64,000 nucleotides of DNA, taken from the NCBI RefSeq assembly GCF_001485215.1, contig NZ_BBWW01000001.1:2046001-2110000 (forward strand), read 5' to 3'. The position numbers and the translations under genes were made by a program. The notes under the pieces were generated by a model. It did not search any database and had not been told where the DNA came from. It worked only from the letters and a program-made list of their open reading frames with translations. The number at the start of each line of letters is the position of its first letter. Position 1 is the stretch's first letter. Of the stretch, positions 42,761-51,023 are shown in pieces. Source of the DNA: Leptolyngbya sp. NIES-2104 (GTDB taxonomy: Bacteria > Cyanobacteriota > Cyanobacteriia > Leptolyngbyales > Leptolyngbyaceae).

Positions 42761-43687
42761 TTATACGGCTGTGAGATTCGCAATGGCGCGATTGACCCAA
42801 TCCGACAGTGCCGCTTGCTCCTCGGTTGAAATTCCCGTCATCATCACTTCAGCCAGCGACAAAGCGACCGGAGGGAGCGTTGTTTTCATTCGTTCGCCTT
42901 CTTCAGTCAGCCAAATGCGCCAAATGCGTCGATCGTGCGTATCCCGCTCACGCCGAATCAAGCCGCGCTCACACATGCGATCGAGCACTCCGGTCAGCGT
43001 TCCGCCCACTTGCTGAAGCTTTTCACCGATTCCAGAAGTTGCCTGTCCGTCCTCTTGCCAGAGACAGCACAACACCACCCAGTGAAACGGTGTCAATTCA
43101 AAGGGATCAAGTCGTTCTTGAAATCGACGGGTTCCTAGTTGAGCAATGATTTTAATCCGATAGCCCAAATTGTGTGGAGCAAGAAGCGCTTGCCAACCGT
43201 CAGGAGAATGTACCGGATCTGTATTCGCAAAGTTTGCAATGATGCGATCGACTACATCCGAAAACTGTTCGCGCTCTGAATAGGGAATACCAGAGAGGGC
43301 TGCTTCGCGAACTTCGACCGCGATCGGTGGCAAAATGTCTTCAAGCTGCCGCCCAGAATCGGTGAGCCAAATGCGCCAAATGCGTCGATCTTGGGTATCG
43401 CGTTCTCGTCGAATCAAGCCGCGATCGCACATTCGGTCTAATACTCCGGTTAACGTGCCGCCAACTTGTTGAAGTCGATCGCCGATACTCGAAGTCGCTT
43501 GTCCGTCTTCTTGCCAGAGACAGCATAAGACGACCCAGTGAAACGGCGTAAGTTTATGCGGTTCGAGACGTTCTTGAAATCTGCGTCCTAACAGTTGGGA
43601 AAGGAGTTTGATGCGATATCCGATACCATGAGGGGCAAGTAACCGCTTCAGATGTGCGGGAATTTGTTCAGTTTGGGAAGAGAGCAT
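42761..43687 (-). CDS. Tandem two-domain MarR-family regulator
   Basis: 308 aa made of two complete MarR winged-helix domains, residues ~18-150 and ~170-300, offset by 152 residues (456 bp) and about 70 % identical by eye. The block PFHWVVLCCLWQEDGQ is identical in both, as is QQVGGTLTGVLDRMC (recognition helix region); wing DRRIWRIWLT is also repeated. Ordinary MarR proteins are ~150-aa homodimers, so this chain could fold as a built-in dimer. Ligand and targets unknown. Confidence 0.93.
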   Translation of the reverse strand: MLSSQTEQIPAHLKRLLAPHGIGYRIKLLSQLLGRRFQERLEPHKLTPFHWVVLCCLWQEDGQATSSIGDRLQQVGGTLTGVLDRMCDRGLIRRERDTQDRRIWRIWLTDSGRQLEDILPPIAVEVREAALSGIPYSEREQFSDVVDRIIANFANTDPVHSPDGWQALLAPHNLGYRIKIIAQLGTRRFQERLDPFELTPFHWVVLCCLWQEDGQATSGIGEKLQQVGGTLTGVLDRMCERGLIRRERDTHDRRIWRIWLTEEGERMKTTLPPVALSLAEVMMTGISTEEQAALSDWVNRAIANLTAV

Positions 43688-43884
43688 CTACGTTACAAAA
43701 AGAGCGTTTAACAAAATTCGATCAAGAAGCTCAGAACGGGTAAAACAGCAGAAAAAACTGAGTAAAGAAATTTTAGCTTAAAGTAATTTTTCTAAAATGG
43801 AATTTTGCAGATGTTCACTAATATCCGTATCGTAAGTGATGATTGCTGCACTAAATTGCACTTTTTGGCGATCTTAATCTAATT

Positions 43885-44373
43885 TCACAGCAAAAATCTT
43901 GGCGGCGTTAACCAGAATAATTGACTGTTCGCAACAATAATTCCAGTGTCCGGCACTTCTAAGCCGATCGCACCTGCTTTTTTAAGAATCAGTCGATCTC
44001 GAACTTCTCCCCAAATCAGCGTTTCTGCCCAGCTACTTAAATCCGGTTCATGTCCGACCAATGCTAGCGATTTCTCTGGAGTGCGCCAAGACTCGAACCA
44101 AGCTAACCATGTCTGAATATCCCCGCCTGGTGCAAGATAGCCTTCAACTTCTAACGCATCACTCAGGTGAGCCGCTTTCAAAATTTCAGCCGTTTGTTTT
44201 GCTCGTGTCAATGGACTCGTCAGGATCAGATCGAATTTTAAGCCCAACGCTTGTAGTCGTTTTGCGATTTGTTCGGTTTTGCGCTTTCCTTCTGAAGTTA
44301 AAGGTCGCTCATCGTCATTGCCATAGTCCCCATGCTGTCCTGCCAGTCCATGTCGGATGATGTAGAGTTTCAT
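43885..44373 (-). CDS. sixA: Phosphohistidine phosphatase SixA-like
   Basis: Histidine phosphatase superfamily, 162 aa. Catalytic His8 in LYIIRHGLAGQHGDYGNDDERPLTSEGKRKTEQIA, then ILTSPLTRAKQTAEIL and the second His in LALVGHEPDLSSWAETLI. SixA removes phosphate from His-phosphotransfer domains in E. coli (ArcB, PTS-Ntr). A single gene; the neighbouring STAND ATPase gene lies 26 bp upstream on the same strand, so they may be cotranscribed. Confidence 0.9.
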   Translation of the reverse strand: MKLYIIRHGLAGQHGDYGNDDERPLTSEGKRKTEQIAKRLQALGLKFDLILTSPLTRAKQTAEILKAAHLSDALEVEGYLAPGGDIQTWLAWFESWRTPEKSLALVGHEPDLSSWAETLIWGEVRDRLILKKAGAIGLEVPDTGIIVANSQLFWLTPPRFLL

Positions 44374-44399
44374 AGCGATCGAGTGAAATAGAGGGATTA

Positions 44400-45665
44400 C
44401 TATCGTAAGCGATCGTGTGATTGAGTCATCTTTAAATGTCTTCGTACCACTTCTAGAATCATCGGTTGCAGTGTGTATAAAACGTCATGCCCCTCGATCA
44501 CTTTCTCGATCAGCGATCGTCGTCCTAAGCGATCGAGTCCTTCGATCAAACTTCCTTGTCCTTGTAATTCATCTTGTAATTCTCGCTGTGATAGCGGTTC
44601 TGATTGTGCGAGTAATCGTAAGATCGTTCGCTCGAATTCTGTGAGCGTCTGAATTTGTTGAATCAATGCTTGCTGCATCAGTTCTGAAACGTAGATGTCG
44701 GAATGTTCCAGAAACTTGTGAACTTGACCTTGAAACAGATCCCGCACGATCGGACAAACTAACTTGAGCGCGAGTGGATTGCCGCTATAGCGATCGACTA
44801 ATTTTTGTCCAATCTCCGGTTCAAATCTCAATCGTCCATCTTCTATGATCTTGCAGCCTGATTCTGAATCCAGACCGATTAGAACTTGTGAAACGGCTTG
44901 TTCGCGCATCAATGCTGTAAAGTCTGGTGGACGTTCACGAGTGGTGACAAGAATGCAGCTTTGATGATGAGTTTGTCCTAGGTCTTGTAGAGTGCGAATC
45001 AAATGTTGATAATTCACTCGATCGCCTTGATCTGGATTCACTTCATCGAGAACAATTAACAGTTTAGAATTCGCTAAATCTTGCCGCAAAATTTGAGTTA
45101 ACCGCGTCAGATCCTGTGGAAACGATCGAGGAGTTTCAGACAAAGTATGCAGCAGATTTAGTAACAATTGTTCGATCGGTAAACGGTGATCAAATTGCAC
45201 CCAAATTCGTCGATCGAATAAAGGTTGTACTTGCTCAACGAGCTTAACCGCGATCGAAGTTTTTCCAATTCCAACGGCTCCATACAAAATCACAAATTGA
45301 TACTTGAGCAATAACGCTGTGAGATGCTTTAGTTCGTCGCTGCGACCATAGAAGTTTTGAAGCAATGGCATCAAGCTCAAATCATCGCGAGAGGCTTTTG
45401 GATCGGGAACTTCTGCGATCGTTTTCCAATCGAGTTCAAGCACTTCACAGTAAACCTGAAACGTACGGCGATGAATGCGACGACTGGCATAAACAAATCG
45501 CTTCCAGGTCGTTTCAGAAACGCCTTTTGCATAATCGCCGCGTGAACTTCCGAGCCGTTGACTTGCAGCCATCAGTGCCCGTTCATCGGTCATATTCCAG
45601 TTTCGGGCTTCAATGACCTGTCTAATTTGTTGTTTTCCTGTTTCCGAAGCTCGTAATCCGACCAT
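44400..45665 (-). CDS. STAND-type NTPase with vMAP/HTH-like N-terminal domain
   Basis: 421 aa from ATG 45665. The N-terminal ~75 residues (LRASETGKQQIRQVIEARNWNMTDERALMAAS…YAKGVSETTWKRFVYASRRIHRRTFQVYCEVLELDWKTI) match the HTH-like module that precedes NB-ARC in cyanobacteria. The NTPase follows: FYGRSDELKHL, Walker A LYGAVGIGKTS, Walker B KLLIVLDEV, sensor CILVTTRERP, and SGNPLALKLV (GxPLA). A winged-helix segment (~340-410) ends the protein. No WD40/TPR sensor or effector is fused, unusual for this class. Divergent from the sigma-like gene. Confidence 0.88.
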   Translation of the reverse strand: MVGLRASETGKQQIRQVIEARNWNMTDERALMAASQRLGSSRGDYAKGVSETTWKRFVYASRRIHRRTFQVYCEVLELDWKTIAEVPDPKASRDDLSLMPLLQNFYGRSDELKHLTALLLKYQFVILYGAVGIGKTSIAVKLVEQVQPLFDRRIWVQFDHRLPIEQLLLNLLHTLSETPRSFPQDLTRLTQILRQDLANSKLLIVLDEVNPDQGDRVNYQHLIRTLQDLGQTHHQSCILVTTRERPPDFTALMREQAVSQVLIGLDSESGCKIIEDGRLRFEPEIGQKLVDRYSGNPLALKLVCPIVRDLFQGQVHKFLEHSDIYVSELMQQALIQQIQTLTEFERTILRLLAQSEPLSQRELQDELQGQGSLIEGLDRLGRRSLIEKVIEGHDVLYTLQPMILEVVRRHLKMTQSHDRLR

Positions 45666-45679
45666 GATGATTCGCACCA

Positions 45680-45790
45680 ATTTGGGTCTATTTTACACTG
45701 ACCCAAAAGTGACCCGATTGCAGAAACCCGCCAACCATCGGGGCTTGAACAATTTGCAAAAGTGACCCAAATTCCGATCTAGTAAGACCC
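45680..45790. promoter_or_regulatory. Cluster of GACCCAAA boxes in a divergent promoter
   Basis: CAAAAGTGACCC occurs twice (45704-45715 and 45757-45768). GACCCAAA occurs at 45700-45707 and 45764-45771, with the inverse TTTGGGTC at 45680-45687. Near-matches GACCCGA (45711) and GACCCGAAA (45786) are present. All lie between the STAND NTPase and the sigma-like gene starts, so a shared regulator probably binds here. Confidence 0.6.
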
Positions 45791-45842
45791 GAAATGAATT
45801 GATTACGATGCTGCTCAACAAGGCTGCTACTGGACAACAGAA

Positions 45843-47168
45843 ATGAGCGCATCAAACTACTGGACTCTATTCCGTTTAAGTGCTTCTGGTCGAGCAATTC
45901 CAAAACTGATGCTATCGGCAAAATCGTTTTTCCAAAAACAATTTGCTAACCATCAAGATACTCGATCGATTCAATCTCAACTGCTTGCTTTGAGTCAAAG
46001 TTCGGATCAAACTGTGGCTGATCTCGCTTTACTCTGTCTGCGGTGCTATGTTTCTTATCAAATTGTTTCGAGTTGTCTGCGATTAGTCGATCGATTTGGC
46101 GATCGTCATTCGTTCAAGCTATCTGATATTCTCCCGCTAGTTCTCCACGATCAAGGACAAGCCAAACTCCGCGAAAAAACGCTACCGTTTGAAATTCTGC
46201 GATCGTTCCAGCCCGAAAAAGGCAGTTTATCGACTTGGACTGCTCGATTTGTTCAACAATATCCGGCTCTGACTCGGTTTTTGGCTGAACAAGGATTGCT
46301 TCTCATCAGTAATTGGGCGCTATTGAATGACACAACAGAGAAGCAACTTTGCCGAATGCTGAGCGAAATTTATCTTTTATCGCCGCGAGAAATCGATCGC
46401 TCGATCTCACTTTTGAAGGCTTATCACGCGGTCTATCGCGACGATCCAACGCGGTCGGGTCGCTGCATTCCACCCTCGATCGCGCAATTAAGAGCGATCG
46501 CTCAATCTTTGGGTTCCTCTGATTCGCTTGATGGCTTAATGTCGCGCCTGAATCGACTCGGAAACTACGTTCGACAGTATCGGGTGTGGTGCCGCCGAGG
46601 ATCAGTGCTGACTTGTCCGCTCGATTCTGTCGTGATTCCGCAAATGGCGATCGAGAAACAAGTCTGCCCGTTAGAAACTCGCTTCTTACGCCGTTATCGT
46701 CAAGCGCTAGTGACCGAGTTAGATGCAGTAATCTTGGATATTTTGACCACTCGAATTCAGAAGATGCACGAAGTCGCGGCTGAACACTTTTTGTTGTCGC
46801 TGTATGGCTTGTACTGTGAGCAGAAAACGATGAGACAGATTGCACTTGAACTGGGTTTACCGGGACAGTATCGAGTCGTGCGACTACTGCAATTGTCGAA
46901 ACTACGATCGACGATTCAAGCCCAATTAATCGATCGATTGAAGCTACGGCTTGCACCTTTCTTGCCGACGACTGGAATTGATCTCGATCGAGTGTTGCAA
47001 GAAGAACTTGAACCCTTATTCAAGCTAGATTCACAGTACTTACAGACTCCAGTATCGTTTCGATCTTCAGAGTCACGCAGTGTGTTCACGTTGAGAATGG
47101 AGCATTGTTTGGAAAAACTAGTTACTGGGAGAAGAAACCCGCTAGTAACAATGGTACAAGCAGGATAG
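45843..47168 (+). CDS. Sigma-factor-related cyanobacterial protein (441 aa)
   Basis: Recognised as a cyanobacterial family with RNA polymerase sigma-like architecture. The central part LPFEILRSFQPEKGSLSTWTARFVQQYPALTRFLAEQGLLLISNWALLNDTTEKQLCRML resembles a region-2-like segment. The C-terminal FLLSLYGLYCEQKTMRQIALELGLPGQYRVVRLLQLSKLRSTIQAQLIDRL is HTH-like (region-4-like). No region 1 or canonical -10/-35 residues are certain. It is divergent from a STAND ATPase, which suggests a regulatory pair. Family membership is recalled; function is inferred. Confidence 0.65.
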   Translation: MSASNYWTLFRLSASGRAIPKLMLSAKSFFQKQFANHQDTRSIQSQLLALSQSSDQTVADLALLCLRCYVSYQIVSSCLRLVDRFGDRHSFKLSDILPLVLHDQGQAKLREKTLPFEILRSFQPEKGSLSTWTARFVQQYPALTRFLAEQGLLLISNWALLNDTTEKQLCRMLSEIYLLSPREIDRSISLLKAYHAVYRDDPTRSGRCIPPSIAQLRAIAQSLGSSDSLDGLMSRLNRLGNYVRQYRVWCRRGSVLTCPLDSVVIPQMAIEKQVCPLETRFLRRYRQALVTELDAVILDILTTRIQKMHEVAAEHFLLSLYGLYCEQKTMRQIALELGLPGQYRVVRLLQLSKLRSTIQAQLIDRLKLRLAPFLPTTGIDLDRVLQEELEPLFKLDSQYLQTPVSFRSSESRSVFTLRMEHCLEKLVTGRRNPLVTMVQAG

Positions 47169-47232
47169 CGATCGCGACCACTAACAAAGTTCCAGCATCG
47201 ACATCAATCACGTTTTTGGGTTTATTGTTCAT
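47122..47232 (-). CDS. Possible 36-aa single-helix membrane protein
   Basis: ATG 47232 opens MNNKPKNVIDVDAGTLL, then a continuous hydrophobic helix (VVAIAILLVPLLLAGFF) and SQ-stop. The size, acidic pre-helix motif and HIP1 site are as in small photosynthetic or NDH subunits, but no family could be matched. No clear ribosome site. It overlaps the sigma-like gene's 3' end by 47 bp on the other strand. Confidence 0.5.
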   Translation of the reverse strand: MNNKPKNVIDVDAGTLLVVAIAILLVPLLLAGFFSQ

Positions 47233-47261
47233 AATTTGAGGTAGTGTGCTGGTCTTATCCT

Positions 47262-48236
47262 ATGCCCCCGAAACTGATCATTCAACTCGGTCGCTTCATC
47301 TGGACAACCCTGTGGCGGATTATGATGTCTAAACTGGCTCCGCGTGATGCGTCTGGTGCCTATATTCGCCCAGAAAGTCAGTTTCGCGATCGCATTGGTT
47401 CACAGACTTATCCAGCAGCTTCAGGACGCTATAAGTTGTTTGTGGGAATGAGTTGCCCCTGGGCGCATCGAACATTAGTAACACGAGCACTAAAAGGATT
47501 GGAGAACACGATCGAGAAGTCGATCGTGTCTCCCTCTCCCGAAAATGGCGGTTGGATTCTCGACCAGCCTGAATTTGGCTGTACAACGTTGGCAGAACTC
47601 TATCGATTAGCGAAACCGGAGTACAAAGAACGATCGACTGTTCCGGTGTTGTGGGACTGCGAGACAAATACGATCGTTAATAATGAAAGCTCTGAAATCA
47701 TTGTAATGCTTAATCGTGAATTTAACGAATTCGCAGCACATCCAGAACTTGATTTATACCCAGATTTATTACGAGATGAAATCGATCGTTGGAACCTGAA
47801 AACCTATAACTCAGTGAACAATGGCGTGTATCGTTGCGGATTTGCTCAAACACAAGCCGCTTACGAATCAGCCTGCAATGAATTATTTTCGATGTTAGAT
47901 ACGATCGACAAAACGCTAGAAAACAATCGTTATCTCTGCGGTGATACGCTAACACTCGCTGATATCAGACTGTTCACAACGCTATTTCGCTTTGATGCTG
48001 CGTACTATGGCATTTTCAAATGTAGTCGTCGCCGCATTCAAGATTATGAAAACTTAGGCGCTTATGTGCGGGATATTTATCAGCTTCCGGGTGTAGCAGA
48101 CACTTGTGATTTACAAGCAGTCAAACGAGACTACTACGGTAATTTATTTCCACTAAATCCAGGGGGAATTATCCCGATCGATAGCGACTCCCAGAACTTA
48201 CTCGCACCCCACAATCGAGATAAAATTTACGCCTGA
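47262..48236 (+). CDS. Glutathionyl-hydroquinone reductase-like GST
   Basis: ATG 47262 (MPPKLIIQLGRF) is preferred over 47244. The Xi-class GST layout is clear: FRDRIGSQTYPAASGRYKLFVGMSCPWAHRTLVTRAL with catalytic Cys65 in CPWAHR, STVPVLWDCETNTIVNNESSEI, IDRWNLKTYNSVNNGVYRCGFAQTQAAYE and a helical domain with YLCGDTLTLADIRLFTTLFRFDA. These enzymes deglutathionylate glutathionyl-hydroquinones. 324 aa is typical. Its 3' end overlaps convergent DUF99 by 10 bp. Confidence 0.94.
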   Translation: MPPKLIIQLGRFIWTTLWRIMMSKLAPRDASGAYIRPESQFRDRIGSQTYPAASGRYKLFVGMSCPWAHRTLVTRALKGLENTIEKSIVSPSPENGGWILDQPEFGCTTLAELYRLAKPEYKERSTVPVLWDCETNTIVNNESSEIIVMLNREFNEFAAHPELDLYPDLLRDEIDRWNLKTYNSVNNGVYRCGFAQTQAAYESACNELFSMLDTIDKTLENNRYLCGDTLTLADIRLFTTLFRFDAAYYGIFKCSRRRIQDYENLGAYVRDIYQLPGVADTCDLQAVKRDYYGNLFPLNPGGIIPIDSDSQNLLAPHNRDKIYA

Positions 48237-48811
48237 CGACCACTCTCACCATTCATTACTGCTGAAGCGATTAAGTGAGCCAGCCTCAACGCTTCGGGAA
48301 CATGACCGCGATCGGTTAATCGTGCCAACACTCGTGCAGTCGTTTCCGGTGTCGCTCCCTGCACTTGAAATACAAATGGCGGCGATTGATAAATTTCTCC
48401 AGCTTTAGCGATCAGCGCTAATCGGCGTTCGGGTTCGGGCAATCGTCTGAGTGCAAATTCGACTTTTTCTAAATTTGGATAGCGTCGCATCACACTCACA
48501 CAAGGACGCTCGATCGCATCAGACAATGCAGGCAAATCGACCACATTAAAGCCACCGAGCGAAATGCCATCGAGTAAAACAATGTGAGCTTGAGGAAGAA
48601 ATTTACTGTTTAAGAGCATGTTCGCGATCGTTTCGGTCGCATCCCAGCCATCGGGTTCGATCTGCCCCCACAACATCCCTTCAAATCGAGTCCCCGCACA
48701 GACAATTCCAGCGATCGACACGGGTTTTCCTGCTTTGCGAATGAACGGAGCATCATCAAACCCGATCGCCCGGATCAATCGATGCTGTTCTAATAATGCT
48801 TCTAGCTCCAT
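48227..48811 (-). CDS. DUF99 family protein
   Basis: 194 aa: LIRAIGFDDAPFIRKAGKPVSIAGIVCAGTRFEGMLWGQIEPDGWDATETIANMLL, AHIVLLDGISLGGFNVVDLPALSDAIERPCVSVMRRYP and PFVFQVQGATPETTARVLARLTDRGHVPEALRLAHLIASAV. The family is related to endonuclease V by fold and is commoner in archaea; the FDDAPF and LLDGISLGGFNVVD acidic residues correspond to the nuclease site. Function unestablished. Confidence 0.92.
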   Translation of the reverse strand: MELEALLEQHRLIRAIGFDDAPFIRKAGKPVSIAGIVCAGTRFEGMLWGQIEPDGWDATETIANMLLNSKFLPQAHIVLLDGISLGGFNVVDLPALSDAIERPCVSVMRRYPNLEKVEFALRRLPEPERRLALIAKAGEIYQSPPFVFQVQGATPETTARVLARLTDRGHVPEALRLAHLIASAVMNGESGRQA

Positions 48812-48913
48812 TGCGCTCTATTTCAGCCCACTTCGCCTTTATACCTAACATCTCTACCCAATGGTTGCGCGATCGACCCCTCCCCAATGGAAATTTCGCC
48901 AATTCGCAAACAA

Positions 48914-48949
48914 AACGCCCCCAATCGCACATTCACGATCGAGGGCGTT
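48914..48949 (-). terminator. Hairpin terminator after the DUF2996 gene
   Basis: On the minus strand AACGCCC-tCGATCG…CGATTGg-GGGCGTT, followed by TTGTTTG, lies 14 bp after the stop at 48963. Confidence 0.7.
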
Positions 48950-48962
48950 CTTCGTTTTCAAT

Positions 48963-49610
48963 CTAATTCAACGCCAGCCACTTCTGACCATTCAACCGCT
49001 GAACGGCTCCAAACACCAGCAAATCCAATGACACTTTTCGTTCATCAATCAGAAAAGATTCCATTGTGCTCAAACGATCGCCCTCTGCACACGCAAACCC
49101 TTTTAAACCATTGATGTTTTCATCAAAGAAATAGATATTGAACTCGCGCAATTGTTTATAGCTCGGTTGCCATTTTCCAATCACTTGCCAGCATTCCGGC
49201 GCTTGGTCGTATCCCTTGATCGGAATCTTGCGCTTCTCGAAATGCAGCTCTAGCGATCGCGTTCCCAATTTCTCTAATCCTTGCTTCAGAGCAGGCAGAT
49301 AATCTTGCTGAATAAAATCACCAAACGGCTTATCCTCAACGCCCGGAGCCTTTGCTTTCTTTTCCTTGGCAGGTTTTAGCGCTTCATCGGTTGGCGTATC
49401 TTTCCCAGGTTTACCAGCTTTGGGCTTCGCTGCGTTAGGATTATCTCCATCGTTTACGGCAGTGGGATCAGGCGCATTTGCGGTTGGGATCGTTGTGGCA
49501 GTAGGTTCGGATTCACTGCTGATATTTTCCTTAATCACATCGGGCACAGTATCCGTGACCGTGGGTGGGAGTTCCGATTCGCCTTGAGGCTTGGTTTCTT
49601 CCGTTGCCAT
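48963..49610 (-). CDS. DUF2996 family protein
   Basis: The N-terminal ~100 residues are disordered, Pro/Thr/Lys-rich (TTIPTANAPDPTAV…KPAKEKKAKAPG). The conserved C-terminal domain FGDFIQQDYLPALKQGLEKLG…DLHFEKR-like LELHFEKRKIPIKGY, CWQVIGKWQPSYKQLREFNIYFFDENINGLKGFACAEG and ERKVSLDLLVFGAVQRLNGQKWLA is DUF2996, cyanobacterial and plant-plastid. Function unknown; I recall a plant homologue tied to photosynthetic complex assembly, without certainty. Confidence 0.88.
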   Translation of the reverse strand: MATEETKPQGESELPPTVTDTVPDVIKENISSESEPTATTIPTANAPDPTAVNDGDNPNAAKPKAGKPGKDTPTDEALKPAKEKKAKAPGVEDKPFGDFIQQDYLPALKQGLEKLGTRSLELHFEKRKIPIKGYDQAPECWQVIGKWQPSYKQLREFNIYFFDENINGLKGFACAEGDRLSTMESFLIDERKVSLDLLVFGAVQRLNGQKWLALN

Positions 49611-49688
49611 AACACCAGTTTGTTTGCGAGTACTCGCTTCTAATCATAACGAAGAGCGAGTCTCAGGTATCGAGATTTGGAAGTAGAG

Positions 49689-50513
49689 ATGAATCGATTT
49701 TCTTTGAAGGTATGGATTGATGGAAGCGGCTATCCGATCGTATGTCTCCACGGGCATCCCGGATCAGGTCGCAGTATGGGCGTTTTTACACAGCATTTAT
49801 CAAAACGATTTCAAACAGTTGCGCCAGATCTCAGAGGCTATGGTCAATCAAAAACTCGCGAAAATTTCGTCATGCTGGATCACTTGGATGATCTTCAAGG
49901 CGTATTGGATAGCTACGGCATCGATCGCGCTTTGATCCTCGGCTGGTCACTCGGTGGAATTGTCGCGCTAGAACTTGCCGCTAGATTTCCTGAAAAAGTC
50001 AGCGGTTTAATTCTCATTGGCACGTCTGCGCGTCCGTGGGGTGATCATCCGAAAATTAGCGTTCAGGACAATCTCTACACTGGGATCGCAGCACTGTTAA
50101 ACATCATCAAACCGGGCTGGAAGTGGAACATTGAGACATTTGGCAAGCGATCGCTTTTCCGCCATCTCATCCAACAACACACGCCAGAAACCTACCGCTA
50201 CATTGCCAGCGATGCTGTTTATGCCTTTCTCAACACTTCACCCGCAGCCAATCGAGCACTAACGGCGGCACTGAGACAAGGCGCTTATCGAGTTCAAGAT
50301 TTAGAAAAAATTACTTGTCCAGTCTTGATGTTAGCAGGAGAGCACGATCGACATATCAATGCCTCATCTAGCGTCCACACAGCCGAACAGCTAACGAACT
50401 GTGAATGTAAGGTCTATCCGAAGACAGCGCACTTACTGCCGTGGGAAATTCCAAACCAGATGTTAGCGGATGTAGATGAATGGCTCGATCGACATCCTGA
50501 AGCTTGGCACTAA
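49689..50513 (+). CDS. Alpha/beta hydrolase
   Basis: ATG 49689 (MNRFSLKVWIDGSGYPIVCLHGHPGSGRSM) is preferred over 49677. The oxyanion HGHPGSG, nucleophile elbow LILGWSLGGIVALELAA (Ser in GxSxG), acid in LMLAGEHDRHINA and His in KTAHLLPWE form a full triad. 274 aa; cytosolic. Substrate not deducible. Confidence 0.93.
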   Translation: MNRFSLKVWIDGSGYPIVCLHGHPGSGRSMGVFTQHLSKRFQTVAPDLRGYGQSKTRENFVMLDHLDDLQGVLDSYGIDRALILGWSLGGIVALELAARFPEKVSGLILIGTSARPWGDHPKISVQDNLYTGIAALLNIIKPGWKWNIETFGKRSLFRHLIQQHTPETYRYIASDAVYAFLNTSPAANRALTAALRQGAYRVQDLEKITCPVLMLAGEHDRHINASSSVHTAEQLTNCECKVYPKTAHLLPWEIPNQMLADVDEWLDRHPEAWH

Positions 50514-50533
50514 ATGATCCCCTTCTTTGTAAA

Positions 50534-50567
50534 AGAACTCCGACCTTTGAGAAAAAATCGGAGTTCT
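50534..50567. terminator. Bidirectional hairpin terminator
   Basis: AGAACTCCGA (50534-50543) and TCGGAGTTCT (50558-50567) are perfectly complementary around an A-rich loop, between the convergent hydrolase and DUF1816 genes. Confidence 0.8.
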
Positions 50568-50583
50568 AGAACAAGCTTGAATC

Positions 50584-50865
50584 TTAGTATTGACCGCTTA
50601 GCACACCGTTCATCGGCTTAAACCCCACGTCCGCCTTCTCATCGTAGATGGTCAAATCCGACGGCTTGCACCGCTTAATATTAACCTTAATGCTCGTCGC
50701 ACCTTCCCGTTCAAGGTCTTCAACATAGCCACCTTGATGAGATTTTGCTTCTTTCTCGCTGAGAAACGGACCGAAATAGTAGACGCATCGGGGGTTCTCT
50801 GTGGTCACTTCAGCCCACCAAGCAAAACCGATCGCGCTAAGGAAACTTGTCAAGAGTTCATTCAT
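50584..50865 (-). CDS. DUF1816 family protein
   Basis: 93 aa with the family pattern WWAEVTTENPRCVYYFGPFLSEKEAKSHQGGYVEDLEREGATSIKVNIKRCKPSDLTIYDE. DUF1816 is found in cyanobacteria, sometimes fused to phycobilisome linker (CpcD-like) proteins, hence a possible link to light harvesting; this is inference. Upstream lies 158 bp before the rlmB stop with nothing recognisable. Confidence 0.92.
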   Translation of the reverse strand: MNELLTSFLSAIGFAWWAEVTTENPRCVYYFGPFLSEKEAKSHQGGYVEDLEREGATSIKVNIKRCKPSDLTIYDEKADVGFKPMNGVLSGQY

Positions 50866-51023
50866 AAGCTTGCTAATTCAATCAAAGAACTACCTGCAAA
50901 CAGGAGCGAACATTGTCAGAGCGGAACAGACGATCGCCGCATCATTCAATCTTGCAACAGAATGCTGGGAGATTGTTGTACTTGACGCTCCAAAAATCGG
51001 AGTTCAAGTTTCTTTATACTCCG

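Noticed and set aside
46306-46956. 216-residue minus-strand frame inside the sigma-like gene
   Set aside because: Antisense shadow of a conserved gene, Ser/Arg-rich composition without motifs.
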